Origin: Bryobacterales bacterium | GTDB lineage: Bacteria; Acidobacteriota; Terriglobia; Bryobacterales; Bryobacteraceae | NCBI GenBank assembly: GCA_016716385.1 | Contig: JADJWL010000010.1 | Span: forward strand, 1-64,000 | DNA: 64,000 nucleotides | Direction: 5' to 3' | In this document: positions 19,950 through 28,915 of the stretch, in pieces | Layout: every line of letters begins with the position of its first letter | Numbering within the stretch: position 1 is the first letter of the stretch | Notes under the pieces: generated by a model | What the model was told of the DNA's origin: nothing | Database searches by the model: none | The model's input: the letters and a program-made list of their open reading frames with translations, nothing else | Translations under genes and position numbers: made by a program

Positions 19950-22099
19950 GCCTGACGATCTCAGTTCGGTTCTTGACCGGGCGTGCACACCTGCATCCAT
20001 GGCAAACGCATCACAGCGAAGGACGCGTCGAGTGGCCTCCCTCGCCGTGGAGGTTGCTTCGATCACTGGTAGCAGTCGCCGGTCGCGGGCTGACCTCGTT
20101 AGCATATCCGGATGAAGTACCCGAAGCGCGTTCGGCTGCGATGATTGAGGTTAAGGGCGTATCGTCGCTGAAAATACGTGGTGTGCCAGAGGCGGCGAAG
20201 AAGAAGCTGAGATTGTTGAATAACAAGCAATCACTGGCACTTCTTGAACCGCTCACCTTCGAAGAACTGACGGCGTGGACGGTTGCGAATCCTCAGTTCG
20301 CGTGTGAGATCCAGAGCTTGAGCGATTTGGCGAACCAAGCCGCCCCGTTTGCGATGGCAGACACGGCAGACGATGAGATCCCGGTTTCACGGCTTTCGCA
20401 GTTGCTGGCCCGCCTTTCCGCGACGCCCTCGATCTGGCTGCCGAGAACGAATGGCGGTCACACGAGGCAGTACTTCCCAATCCACGAGTCGGGGATTGTC
20501 ACGACCACCGGGTCTGCTGTCTTCGACACGTTCGCCGTCGTCGGCAAGAACCAGCCCCTGTTCTTCTCGTGGCGGGATGTCGATCTGGAGGAACAGGAAA
20601 TGGCTGACTTGCGGTTAATCCTAGGCCGCATGACATACTTCGGCCGGGCTGAGTCATGGTGCCACGCGGAAGCCTTCGCCACCGACCCTCCCAGCATGCC
20701 TGCAGTCGTGATCGAGGGATCCCTTAGGACGCACTGGGAGTGCATTTGCTTGGAGAGTAGTCGAAAGCCGGAGGGTGTGGAGTACCGCGATTACACGTTG
20801 GAGCGCCGTCTCGCAGCGACCGAAGATCTCCGAACCGAGACTATCCAGTTGTTGCCGTTGACGAAACCTGGCCGGGGCAAGAAACGTGACGTGGACGAGG
20901 CTGGGTTTAGGAAGGTACTGGAGTCGGAAACTGCGAGTCGGCTGCTCCTCCGCTGTGTACTCCGCGAATCGGGCCAGGACATCAAAGATGGGCTTGAGCG
21001 GCCCGTCGGAACGCGATGGGTCCACTATGCGGTTCCGCGAGCCGTATTCGACGTGCCGAGGCCTCAAGTGCGACGGCCTACCGACCGGCGGGAGATGGTC
21101 AATCTCGTACGTTATGCATTGAACACTGCAACCGTTGGCCGCCCGGTCCTGCCGGCCGTGACGGACACAGTGCTGGTTGCGGACAGGTTTCGCAGTGCAG
21201 CCCTCGCACTGTGTCGGGTGCCCAGCCGAAGCCTAAGCGGCCACGAACAAAGTGGTCGGCCTTGTCAAGACAACTCGCATGCCTACTGGTGGCCAATCGA
21301 CGAGGACAGAGACGGGTTCATCGACCATGTCTTTGTGTGGGCGCCAGCCGGGTTCGAGCAGAGTGCGGTGGATGCATTGCGTCGGCTTACGCGGCTGCGC
21401 CAGCGAGGCGGTCGACCGGACTTGCTGGTTACGCCGGTATTTGTGGGCAAAGATTCGGAGTACCATGACTGGCAGGCTTGCCGCCGGAAGGATGCCAAGC
21501 CTGCGGCTACAAGAACGTTTATCTCTGCAACTCCGTATTTCTGTCCAGTCCACTTGACTCACGGCCGATCGGCCTCGGGAAAGGTTCGACCCCTCGTTCC
21601 CAGAATCCGGAAGGGACTCCGAATACAACGGGTTATCGAAGATGACTGTGAGGTCGAGGCCATCTCAGAGATCGTGTTCGATTATACGCCGACGGACTTG
21701 GCAAGGACGTTGAAGCAGTTGCGGGACAGGGAGATTGCCGAGCCGGTTGCGCCTCGCCAGTTCTTTCCTGCCCTTGAGGCCCCGACGGAATATCCTCCGC
21801 TCGTTCGGTTCGGTTGCCCTGACGAGGAGCAATTCCGAGGCGCTTTTCTGAAGGATCCCGATGCGGGATATCCTTTGGGGCTGTCCATCGGAATGCTCGT
21901 GGACCAGGGTTCCCGGTTCATCCGGGCGATGAGCTTCGGCCGACGCCGACGGCAACTTCAGGTGAGGGGTCAAGGCCGTATGCTCGTGATCCGTTTTTTG
22001 GACGAGCGACCGCCCCGGCCGTTTGCGATCGGGGATCAATGCCACTTCGGGCTTGGTTTGTTTGTTCCGGTACGTGCTGGAGAATCCAGAACAGCGTGA
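19946..22099 (+). CDS. csb2: Csb2 (GSU0054 family), Cas5-Cas6 fusion
   Basis: 717 residues. In type I-G the protein combines the Cas5 function (crRNA 5' handle binding) with a Cas6 domain that cuts pre-crRNA. The N-terminus (SLTISVRFLTGRAHLHPW, then EWPPSPWRLLRSLVA) is the Cas5 RAMP part. The C-terminal Cas6 part ends with a glycine-rich segment (DQCHFGLGLFVPV) typical of RAMP proteins. Candidate catalytic histidines include those in FCPVHLTHGRSASGK near 535-540, but which acts is not visible. It is the last effector gene, and its 3' end is overlapped antisense by the abnormal tail of the YCII gene. Confidence 0.93.
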   Translation: MSLTISVRFLTGRAHLHPWQTHHSEGRVEWPPSPWRLLRSLVAVAGRGLTSLAYPDEVPEARSAAMIEVKGVSSLKIRGVPEAAKKKLRLLNNKQSLALLEPLTFEELTAWTVANPQFACEIQSLSDLANQAAPFAMADTADDEIPVSRLSQLLARLSATPSIWLPRTNGGHTRQYFPIHESGIVTTTGSAVFDTFAVVGKNQPLFFSWRDVDLEEQEMADLRLILGRMTYFGRAESWCHAEAFATDPPSMPAVVIEGSLRTHWECICLESSRKPEGVEYRDYTLERRLAATEDLRTETIQLLPLTKPGRGKKRDVDEAGFRKVLESETASRLLLRCVLRESGQDIKDGLERPVGTRWVHYAVPRAVFDVPRPQVRRPTDRREMVNLVRYALNTATVGRPVLPAVTDTVLVADRFRSAALALCRVPSRSLSGHEQSGRPCQDNSHAYWWPIDEDRDGFIDHVFVWAPAGFEQSAVDALRRLTRLRQRGGRPDLLVTPVFVGKDSEYHDWQACRRKDAKPAATRTFISATPYFCPVHLTHGRSASGKVRPLVPRIRKGLRIQRVIEDDCEVEAISEIVFDYTPTDLARTLKQLRDREIAEPVAPRQFFPALEAPTEYPPLVRFGCPDEEQFRGAFLKDPDAGYPLGLSIGMLVDQGSRFIRAMSFGRRRRQLQVRGQGRMLVIRFLDERPPRPFAIGDQCHFGLGLFVPVRAGESRTA

Positions 22100-22725
22100 C
22101 CGCCGTGTGACCACAGTTGTGTGCCCCACTTTGAAGCACGGCGGGGCGCACGGAGGGCCGCAAATGCTTGAAGCTTTGGCAGAGGTTGCGCAATCGGGAG
22201 TAATGCGGCGCAATCACTCTGGGTTGTATGTCTGCTGATTGGGCGGATGCAACAGGTCGCCCACTCGATGCTGATGGGTGGCGCCGCAAACGGTACTGGC
22301 TTGTGGGCAACCGCATCCGCCCGCTGCGCGGGGCGGCTATCCTGTGTGCGGCTGGGGACGTGCGTCCGCCCCTGTTCGGGCGGCGCCGCCAGCGGCCGGA
22401 CTTCGACGCAGCCCGACGTCATCCCCGGCATCTTCGACGCCCATTCGAGCGCCTCGTCCAGGTTCTCCACCTCAATGACGTAGTAGCCGCCCAGGTGCTC
22501 TTTGGTCTCGGCGAACGGGCCATCCTGGATCGTCTTCCTGCCGCCCTGGAAGCGGACCGTGGTCGCGTGGGCGGTGGGCAGCAGCTCCTCGCCGCCGCGC
22601 AGCGCCCCGGCGCGCTGGAGCGCCTCGCCATAGGCCGCGTGTTCGGTGTAGACCCGCTGCCGCTCCTCCTCGCTCGCCCCGGCCCACACCGCTTCGTTGC
22701 CGTAAATCAGAAGAATGTATTTCAT
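22036..22725 (-). CDS. YCII/DGPF-domain protein with aberrant read-through tail
   Basis: The first ~115 residues are a normal YCII-related protein: MKYILLIYGNEAVWAGAS, KTIQDGPFAETKEHLGGYYV (the DGPF motif) and GCVEVRPL, where family members usually stop. Here the frame continues for about 110 residues of low-complexity sequence and ends inside the antisense of csb2. The tail includes the translation of the REP-like element at 22312-22341. The original stop codon therefore seems lost by rearrangement next to the CRISPR locus. The ATG at 22725 matches the family start; an in-frame upstream codon adds residues not seen in the family. The biochemical role of YCII proteins like this is uncertain. 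Confidence 0.75.
   Translation of the reverse strand: MKYILLIYGNEAVWAGASEEERQRVYTEHAAYGEALQRAGALRGGEELLPTAHATTVRFQGGRKTIQDGPFAETKEHLGGYYVIEVENLDEALEWASKMPGMTSGCVEVRPLAAPPEQGRTHVPSRTQDSRPAQRADAVAHKPVPFAAPPISIEWATCCIRPISRHTTQSDCAALLPIAQPLPKLQAFAALRAPRRASKWGTQLWSHGGHAVLDSPARTGTNKPSPKWH
22312..22341. repeat. Dispersed copy of the REP-like 30-bp palindromic element
   Basis: 29 of 30 bases match the element repeated three times at 4.57-4.78 kb; only one loop base differs (CTGCGC instead of CTTCGC). The arms CCGCCC and GGGGCGG can pair with one bulged base. It lies between the conserved end of the YCII domain and the csb2 stop. The rest of the 22100-22400 stretch holds nothing recognisable apart from the YCII tail. 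Confidence 0.8.
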
Positions 22726-22761
22726 GCCCGCTAGACGAACGGGAACGGGCCGGATCGACAC

Positions 22762-23877
22762 TTACCCGAGCGCTTTGTCCAGCGCCTCGACGAAGAAGTA
22801 TTCGCCCCACATGACGGATTCGTTCACGCCCAGTCCCTTGTGGATGTGGTAGACGCCGCCCTTGAGGATCCCCTCCCAATCGGCGTCGCCGATGCTGACG
22901 TACCGCTCGCAGAGCGTGCCCACGATGTGACGCGCCGCATCCTCGTACAGGATGCGCTTGGCCGGATCGGCCGAGAGACGGGCCAGTTGGAACAGCCCGG
23001 TCGCCGTGATGGCCGCGGCCGAGGTATCCACCTGCTTGCGGCTCTCTTCGGGCGCGTCGAAATCCCACGGCGCCACGCCGTCGGCCGGGGTGTTGGCGAG
23101 GTAGAAGTCCGCGCAGGCTTCGGCGGTCTCGAGGAACCGCGGGTCCCGCGTGTATTGATAACAGGTCCCGAAGCCGTAGAGCGACCAGGCCAGCCCGCGC
23201 GACCAGCACGAGTCGCCGCGGTAGCCCTGGTGCGTCGTCTGGCGCAGGAACTCGCCGGTTTCGAGATCGAACAGCCCCTCGTGCGCGGTCGAGCCGTCGC
23301 CGCGCACCAGCACCCGCCGCGAGGTCAGCGTATGCCGCATGGCGACGCTCAGCAGTTGGGCGTCCTGCAGCTCGATGGCGGCGTGGAAGATGATCCCGAC
23401 GTTCATCATGATGTCGATGAACAGCGAATCGTCCGAGACGAATGAGCGGAGGTACTCGCCCTTTTCCTTGAAGCGCAGCGCGAGGGTCCTGCCGGCTTCG
23501 AGGATGACCGCTTTGAGCGACGTGTCCTGCGTGAACTGGAACCACCGCCAGTAGGTCGACATGAAGATGAAGCCGAGGTCGTGCACGTTGCGGTCGTGCT
23601 TGCGCGGCTCGAGCGGCTTGGAATAGCGGATCGCCTGCTCGCGCCACCAGCCGCCGTTGCCGCCGTTGGCCTCGCGCTTGTAGACGATCCACAGCATGCC
23701 GGGGAGGAAGCCGTCGCACCAGTGGGTCCAGGCTTCGCCGTCGTGCTTCCAGCGGCCGTATTTCGTGTACATCGGATAGAAGTCCGGATGCGTCTCGATG
23801 AGGCGGCGAAGCTGCATCTTGACGTGGGCGAAGGTCTCCTCGAGCCGTTCGCGGCGGGCGGTTTGCAATTGGATCAC
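22762..23877 (-). CDS. Unsaturated glucuronyl hydrolase-like protein, GH88
   Basis: 371 residues, usual length for glycoside hydrolase family 88, which removes unsaturated uronic acids from the ends of polysaccharide-lyase products. The two expected acidic residues are visible: Asp100 in NVHDLGFIF and Asp155 in LFIDIMMNVG. Other typical segments are WTHWCDGFLPGMLW and GDSCWSRGLAWSLYGFG. No signal peptide is seen, so it is probably cytoplasmic. Translation likely starts at the GTG at 23877. A TATAAT box (23891-23886) lies only 8 nt upstream, pointing to an almost leaderless message. It diverges from the SET-domain gene. Confidence 0.92.
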   Translation of the reverse strand: MIQLQTARRERLEETFAHVKMQLRRLIETHPDFYPMYTKYGRWKHDGEAWTHWCDGFLPGMLWIVYKREANGGNGGWWREQAIRYSKPLEPRKHDRNVHDLGFIFMSTYWRWFQFTQDTSLKAVILEAGRTLALRFKEKGEYLRSFVSDDSLFIDIMMNVGIIFHAAIELQDAQLLSVAMRHTLTSRRVLVRGDGSTAHEGLFDLETGEFLRQTTHQGYRGDSCWSRGLAWSLYGFGTCYQYTRDPRFLETAEACADFYLANTPADGVAPWDFDAPEESRKQVDTSAAAITATGLFQLARLSADPAKRILYEDAARHIVGTLCERYVSIGDADWEGILKGGVYHIHKGLGVNESVMWGEYFFVEALDKALG

Positions 23878-23923
23878 AGCATGCCATTATAGAGTCTCTG
23901 CACTGCATGCCCAACCGCGCCGT

Positions 23924-24364
23924 ATGCCCAGGACCGAACCCCGCATCGACCCGCTACACACCTGTTTCGCGCTCGAATTGAGAGGCTCCGCGATTCACCG
24001 CTGGGGCGTGTTCGCCCTGGAGCCCATTCCACGGGGGCGCAAGGTGATCGAGTACACCGGCGAGCGCATCAACCGCACAGAGACCAAGCGGCGCGGCAAC
24101 GCGAAACTGACCTATCTGTTCACCCTCGACAGCTATTGGACGATCGACGGAGCCGTGGGCGGCTCCGGCGCCGAGTACATCAACCACTCCTGCGACCCGA
24201 ATCTGAGGACATGGGTCACGCGCGGGCATATCCTCTACATGGCGAAACGCGATATCCGGCGCGGGGAGGAACTGACCGTGGACTACCATTTTTCGTCGAA
24301 GGTGGAGCGCGTTGTCTGCCGCTGCGGCGCGGCGTCCTGCCGTGGCACCATCAATTTGAAGTAG
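23924..24364 (+). CDS. SET-domain protein (putative lysine methyltransferase)
   Basis: 146 residues consisting almost entirely of a SET domain with post-SET motif. Visible motifs are HRWGVFALEPIPRGRKVIEY (N-terminal SET segment), YINHSCDPN (the NHSxxPN cofactor/substrate motif), RRGEELTVDY, and CRCGAASCRGTI, the post-SET cysteine cluster. Bacterial proteins of this type are thought to methylate protein lysines; the substrate here is unknown. The ATG at 23924 is chosen because upstream in-frame sequence is antisense to the GH88 gene. Its stop is 3 bp before the topoisomerase-helicase gene, so both are probably one unit. Confidence 0.9.
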   Translation: MPRTEPRIDPLHTCFALELRGSAIHRWGVFALEPIPRGRKVIEYTGERINRTETKRRGNAKLTYLFTLDSYWTIDGAVGGSGAEYINHSCDPNLRTWVTRGHILYMAKRDIRRGEELTVDYHFSSKVERVVCRCGAASCRGTINLK

Positions 24365-24367
24365 ACC

Positions 24368-27300
24368 GTGGGTTCGATCGCCATCGTCGCCGAAAAGCCA
24401 TCCGTCGCGCGGGACATCGCGCGCGTCGTGGGCGCGCGGCAGAACGGGGAAGGCTATCTGCACGGCGGCGGGTATGTCGTGACGTGGGCCGTCGGGCATC
24501 TCGTGGCGCTGGCGCAGCCGCACGAGATCCGTCCCGAATGGCGGCAGTGGCGCCGCGAAACCCTGCCGATTCTGCCGCGCGAATGGCCGCTGGTGGTCTA
24601 CGAACAGACCCGGGACCAGTTCGGCATCGTCAGCCGCATTCTGAACTCGCCCAAGATCGACAGCGTCATCTGCGCGACCGACGCCGGACGGGAAGGGGAG
24701 CTGATCTTCCGCTACGTCTACGAAGCCGCCGGCAGCACGAAACCGGTGCGGCGGTTGTGGGTCTCGTCGCTCACCGAAGCGGCGATCCGCGAGGGCCTGG
24801 CGAACCTGAAGGACGGCGCGGAATACGACCCGCTCGCCGACGCCGCGCGCGGGCGCAGCCGCGCCGACTGGCTGGTCGGCATGAACCTGTCGCGCGCGTA
24901 TACGCTGGCGTGCGGCGACGACCTCTCGGTGGGCCGCGTCCAGACGCCGACCCTCGCCATCGTGGTCGAGCGGGAACTGGCCATCCAGAGCTTCGTGCCG
25001 GAAGACTACCGCGAAGTGGTGGCGACGTTTTCTCCCGGCGGCGCCAGTTACAAGGGCACATGGTTCCGCACCCCGCTGGAGAAGGGAACCTCGCTCGCCG
25101 ACGCCGCGCGCCTGCCGGCCGATGGGGAGGAAGCCGGGCGCATCGCCGAACGGGCCCGTCGCGGAGCAGCGCGCATCGCCTCGCTCGACGCCGAAACACA
25201 GCGTACGCCGCCGCCCCTGTTCTACGACCTCACGGAACTGCAGCGGCACGCCAACCGCCTCTACGCCTTCTCCGCGCAGAAGACGCTCGAACTGGCGCAG
25301 GCGCTTTACGAAAGGCACAAGGCGATCACGTATCCCCGCACCGACAGCCGCCATCTTTCGCAATCGGTCGCGGCGACGCTGCCGGTCGTGGTGCGGGCGA
25401 TCGCGGGACGGTACGAGGGGCTCGTGGCCGATGGTTCCGGTGAGCGGCCGCTGGGCCGCCGTTACGTGGATGACACGAAAGTCACGGACCATCACGCGAT
25501 CCTGCCGACGCCGCAGCCTCCCGGCGCGCTGCCCGCGGACGAAGCGCGGATCTACGACCTTGTCTGCCGCCGCCTGCTCGCCGCCTGGCACGATGAGCAC
25601 ATCGCGCGGGTCACGAAGGTTGTCACCGTCATCGCCACAGATGAGGCCAGCGATTCGTATGCGTCCTCCGGCACGGCAATCGAACAGGTGGGATGGAAGG
25701 TGCTCGACATCCAGCCGCGCCGTCGCCAGCCCGCGGGCGACGAGCGCGACCAGCCCCTGCCCGCGGGTCTGGCGGTGAACCAGCCGCAGCAGGTGCTTGA
25801 CGTGTCCGTGCTGGCCAAGCGCACTCGTCCGCCCAAGCGCCTGACCGAGGCCGCGCTGCTCACCGCGATGGAGACGGCCGGCAAGACGCTGGACGACCGC
25901 GAACTGGCCGATGCGATGAAGGAGTCCGGCCTCGGCACGCCGGCCACGCGCGCATCGATCATCGAACTGCTGCTCACCCGCGGCTACATCACGCGCGACG
26001 GCAAGAGCCTCGCCGCGACGCCCAAAGGCATCCGGCTGATCGAGATCGTGCACCCGGAAGCGAAGAGTCCCGCGATGACGGGCCAGTGGGAGGCGTTCCT
26101 GAAGCGCATCGAGCGGCGTCAGGCTGCGCTCGGGCCGTTTCTCGAAGGGATCGAAGAGTACGTGCGCACCGTCGTGGGCAAGGTGTTGTCGAGTGAGCCT
26201 GTGCCCACGCCGGTCCACCGCCCCACGGCGCCGACGAATGACTTGAACTCCCTTTTGCACGAGCGGTTCGGTTTTCCGTCGTTCCGGCCGAGCCAGGAGG
26301 ACGTCTGCCGCGCCGCGCTCGAAGGCGACGTGCTGGTGGTGATGCCGACCGGTTCGGGCAAGTCGCTCTGTTACCAGCTTCCCGGCGCGGCGCTCGGCAG
26401 CGGGACGCTCGTGGTGAGCCCGCTCATCGCGCTCATGGAAGACCAGGTGGAGAAGCTGCTGAAACTGGGCTTCCGCGTGGCGCGCATCCATTCCGGACGC
26501 AGCCGCCAGGAGTCGCGCGAGGCGGCGATCGCGTGGCGCGACGGCCAGCTCGATTTTCTGTTCATCGCCCCCGAGCGCCTCCGCGTGCCCGGCTTCCCGG
26601 AACTGCTGGCCAGGCGCAAACCCGCGCTGGTCGCCATTGACGAGGCGCACTGCATTTCCGAATGGGGGCACGACTTCCGGCCGGACTATCGCCGTCTCGG
26701 GCAGCATCTGCCGGCGCTGCGTCCGGCGCACGTCATCGCGTTGACCGCCACCGCCACGCCCATCGTGCAGGACGATATCGTGCGTCAACTCGGCATGGAT
26801 TCGGCCAAGCGTTTCATTCAGGGCTTCCGGCGCGACAACATCGCGATCGAAGTGGTGGAAGTGCCGAGCGGAGAGCGGGCGCTGCTTACCCAATCGCTGC
26901 TCCAGGAGCCCGAGCGCCGTCCGGCGATTGTCTACGTGCCGACGCGCCGCCAGGCCGAGAGCATGGCGCGCGATCTGAACGCCTCGTTCCGGACGGCTCC
27001 GTATCACGCGGGTCTGGATACGCGCCAGCGCAAGCAGACTCAGGAGGATTTCCTCGCCAACCGCCTGGAAACCGTGGTCGCGACCATCGCCTTCGGCATG
27101 GGCATCGACAAACCGAACGTGCGCACCGTAATCCACATGGCGCTGCCGTCGAGCGTGGAGGCCTACTACCAGGAGATCGGCCGCGCGGGACGCGATGGGG
27201 CGCCGTCCCGCGCCATCCTGATGCATACGTACTCAGACCGCATGACGCACGACTACTTCTTCGGGCAGAGCTACCCGGAGGCGGACGAACTGGCCGAAGT

Positions 27301-28243
27301 CTACCGCAAGCTGCCGCGCGAACCGGAGGACCGCGAGCTGGTCGCGAAGCGGCTCGGGTTCGACGACGAGAGCTTCTCGCGCGTTCTGGAGAAACTGTGG
27401 ATTCACGGCGGCGCCGTGATCGAGATCGGCGCCGATCTCACCGAACGGGTCGGGCGGGGTGCGGACAACTGGCGGCCGTCCTACGCCCACCAGCGCGAGT
27501 ACAAGCGCGATCAGTTGCGGCAGATCCAGCGGTACACCGACGCGAGCGAATGCCGGATGCTGTCGCTGGTGCGCCACTTCGGCGACCTCACCGATGCGCG
27601 GCGCCCTTGCGGTTTGTGCGATTTCTGCCAGCCCGGCGAGTGTCTCGCGCAGACATTTCGTACTCCGACCGCTGTCGAGCAGGCCGCGGCCGAACAGATC
27701 CTGGCGGTCGTGCGGACGGGCAAGCGTCCCACGGCGCGGATGCTGCACGAACAGTTCTTCGCCGAAACGCCGCTCGACCGGACCGCGATCGAGAACCTGT
27801 TGAACGGCCTCGCGCGCGCCGAGTACGTGCACCTGGAGCAGGCGGTGTTCGAGAAGGAGGGCCGCCGGATCCCGTTCACCCGCGTCGGGCCGGGATCGAA
27901 AGTCGCTGACGCGCGGATTGAGTTCGAAGTCAAGAAACCCGTAGATGCGGTCGCGCCGGCGAAGAAGAAGACCAAGCCCGCGAAGAAGAAGACCTCGAAG
28001 AAAACCAAAGCGGCGGTTCAGGAAGCGCCCGCCGAACTGCGCGAGCGCCTGCGGCAGTGGCGGCTCGAAGAAGCCCGCAAGCGCGGCCTGCCGGCGTTCC
28101 GCATTCTGACGGACCGCTCGCTTGACGCGCTACTCGACAGCCGTCCGGCCAGCGCCCAGGAATTGCTGGCCGTGCCCGGAGTCGGCCTGGCGTTCGTCGA
28201 GAAGTACGGCGCGGCGGTGTTCCGGCTGTTGCACGGGAGCTGA
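24368..28243 (+). CDS. Topoisomerase III-RecQ helicase-HRDC fusion protein
   Basis: 1291 residues joining two enzymes that usually act as partners. Residues 1-620 are a type IA topoisomerase: TOPRIM start SIAIVAEKPSVARDIARVVG, acidic motif CATDAGREGELIF, and active-site Tyr near 322 in YPRTDSRHL. Residues 630-1100 are RecQ: FGFPSFRPSQEDV, Walker A near 660 (MPTGSGKSLCYQLPG), DEAH near 758 (IDEAHCISEWGHDFRPDY), IGRAGRDG, and the zinc cluster CRMLSLVRHFG...CGLCDFCQPGEC. A lysine-rich linker near 1200 leads to a C-terminal HRDC domain. It should relax and decatenate recombination intermediates. It starts with GTG 3 bp after the SET gene. The last 180 coding bases are duplicated at 30.0 kb. Confidence 0.95.
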   Translation: MGSIAIVAEKPSVARDIARVVGARQNGEGYLHGGGYVVTWAVGHLVALAQPHEIRPEWRQWRRETLPILPREWPLVVYEQTRDQFGIVSRILNSPKIDSVICATDAGREGELIFRYVYEAAGSTKPVRRLWVSSLTEAAIREGLANLKDGAEYDPLADAARGRSRADWLVGMNLSRAYTLACGDDLSVGRVQTPTLAIVVERELAIQSFVPEDYREVVATFSPGGASYKGTWFRTPLEKGTSLADAARLPADGEEAGRIAERARRGAARIASLDAETQRTPPPLFYDLTELQRHANRLYAFSAQKTLELAQALYERHKAITYPRTDSRHLSQSVAATLPVVVRAIAGRYEGLVADGSGERPLGRRYVDDTKVTDHHAILPTPQPPGALPADEARIYDLVCRRLLAAWHDEHIARVTKVVTVIATDEASDSYASSGTAIEQVGWKVLDIQPRRRQPAGDERDQPLPAGLAVNQPQQVLDVSVLAKRTRPPKRLTEAALLTAMETAGKTLDDRELADAMKESGLGTPATRASIIELLLTRGYITRDGKSLAATPKGIRLIEIVHPEAKSPAMTGQWEAFLKRIERRQAALGPFLEGIEEYVRTVVGKVLSSEPVPTPVHRPTAPTNDLNSLLHERFGFPSFRPSQEDVCRAALEGDVLVVMPTGSGKSLCYQLPGAALGSGTLVVSPLIALMEDQVEKLLKLGFRVARIHSGRSRQESREAAIAWRDGQLDFLFIAPERLRVPGFPELLARRKPALVAIDEAHCISEWGHDFRPDYRRLGQHLPALRPAHVIALTATATPIVQDDIVRQLGMDSAKRFIQGFRRDNIAIEVVEVPSGERALLTQSLLQEPERRPAIVYVPTRRQAESMARDLNASFRTAPYHAGLDTRQRKQTQEDFLANRLETVVATIAFGMGIDKPNVRTVIHMALPSSVEAYYQEIGRAGRDGAPSRAILMHTYSDRMTHDYFFGQSYPEADELAEVYRKLPREPEDRELVAKRLGFDDESFSRVLEKLWIHGGAVIEIGADLTERVGRGADNWRPSYAHQREYKRDQLRQIQRYTDASECRMLSLVRHFGDLTDARRPCGLCDFCQPGECLAQTFRTPTAVEQAAAEQILAVVRTGKRPTARMLHEQFFAETPLDRTAIENLLNGLARAEYVHLEQAVFEKEGRRIPFTRVGPGSKVADARIEFEVKKPVDAVAPAKKKTKPAKKKTSKKTKAAVQEAPAELRERLRQWRLEEARKRGLPAFRILTDRSLDALLDSRPASAQELLAVPGVGLAFVEKYGAAVFRLLHGS
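28058..28237 (+). repeat. Left copy of 180-bp direct repeat (HRDC-coding)
   Basis: This lies within the 3' end of the topoisomerase-RecQ gene. It matches 30019-30198 with 5 mismatches in 180 (97%). Four of the mismatches are synonymous and one changes Leu to Arg. The interval between the copies is about 1.78 kb and lower in GC. Confidence 0.95.
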
Positions 28244-28317
28244 GACTTGTGATCACATGTAGGCAGCTCAACATTCTACTCTCTCTAGACTAAGGTCTCT
28301 CTGGAGGAAAGGCGCGA

Positions 28318-28914
28318 ATGTTATTGTATCGATGGCAAACATCGGCGATCGCCGGCAGGCAAGTATGGACTCCACCCCCAACCAGGCGGGTTCCCAAGAA
28401 CATACCGTATCTTATCGACAACCTTTGGGAGTATCTTCGGCCTGTTACGATGCCGAGCCGGCGCCACGTATTGTTGGCGTCTCCCTCCCCTGAGCAAGCA
28501 AGAGACAGTGGTTCGCCTACGATGCCAGGCGGCCGACTATACCGGGTCACTCTGCCACGCGGTGGAACGATCTGCCAGATTCCACAGAATGACGCAAAAC
28601 ATCATCCGGATGTGTCAAACCATCGTAGGATCAACGAAGTTCTGCTAGCGGCACTGGGGGGACAGGAGTTCATCGACGGTGATCTCGCACGAAAATCGGT
28701 CTTCCCACTCTGGAGCCCGTGTCTCCTAAAAGATGAGGTCGCATCTATTCTTGACACCATTGGCGATCCAGGGCTAGTGGGTCGTCTCCAAACCGAGCTC
28801 TCATTCTGGCGTGACGCCGCTGTTGTAGATCCGACTGGCCCGACTAGCTTCCCGAATGGGGAGGTATTTATCAGAGCTGAAATATGTGAGTTGTGGCCGG
28901 TTGAGGGTATGTAA
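28318..28914 (+). CDS. Orphan protein in HRDC-flanked island
   Basis: 198 residues that I do not recognise. It begins MLLYRWQTSAIAGRQVW and has a well-ordered block NIPYLIDNLWEYLRPV, SRRHVLLASPSPEQARDSG, then GRLYRVTLPRGG and, near the C-terminus, NGEVFIRAEICELWPVEG. The Arg ... Ser-Arg/Ser-Pro ... Glu arrangement vaguely recalls ADP-ribosyltransferase-like folds, but no motif is conclusive. An AGGAAAGGCGCGA stretch precedes the ATG. The gene is lower in GC than its surroundings and is followed immediately by the secreted OB-fold gene (stop 28912-28914, next GTG 28916), which suggests a two-gene unit brought in together. Confidence 0.65.
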   Translation: MLLYRWQTSAIAGRQVWTPPPTRRVPKNIPYLIDNLWEYLRPVTMPSRRHVLLASPSPEQARDSGSPTMPGGRLYRVTLPRGGTICQIPQNDAKHHPDVSNHRRINEVLLAALGGQEFIDGDLARKSVFPLWSPCLLKDEVASILDTIGDPGLVGRLQTELSFWRDAAVVDPTGPTSFPNGEVFIRAEICELWPVEGM

Positions 28915-28915
28915 T

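Noticed and set aside
23954..27226. 1090-codon antisense frame opposite the topoisomerase-RecQ gene
   Set aside because: It is a high-GC shadow frame; its composition (His/Arg-rich) has no motifs, while the plus-strand protein is unmistakable.
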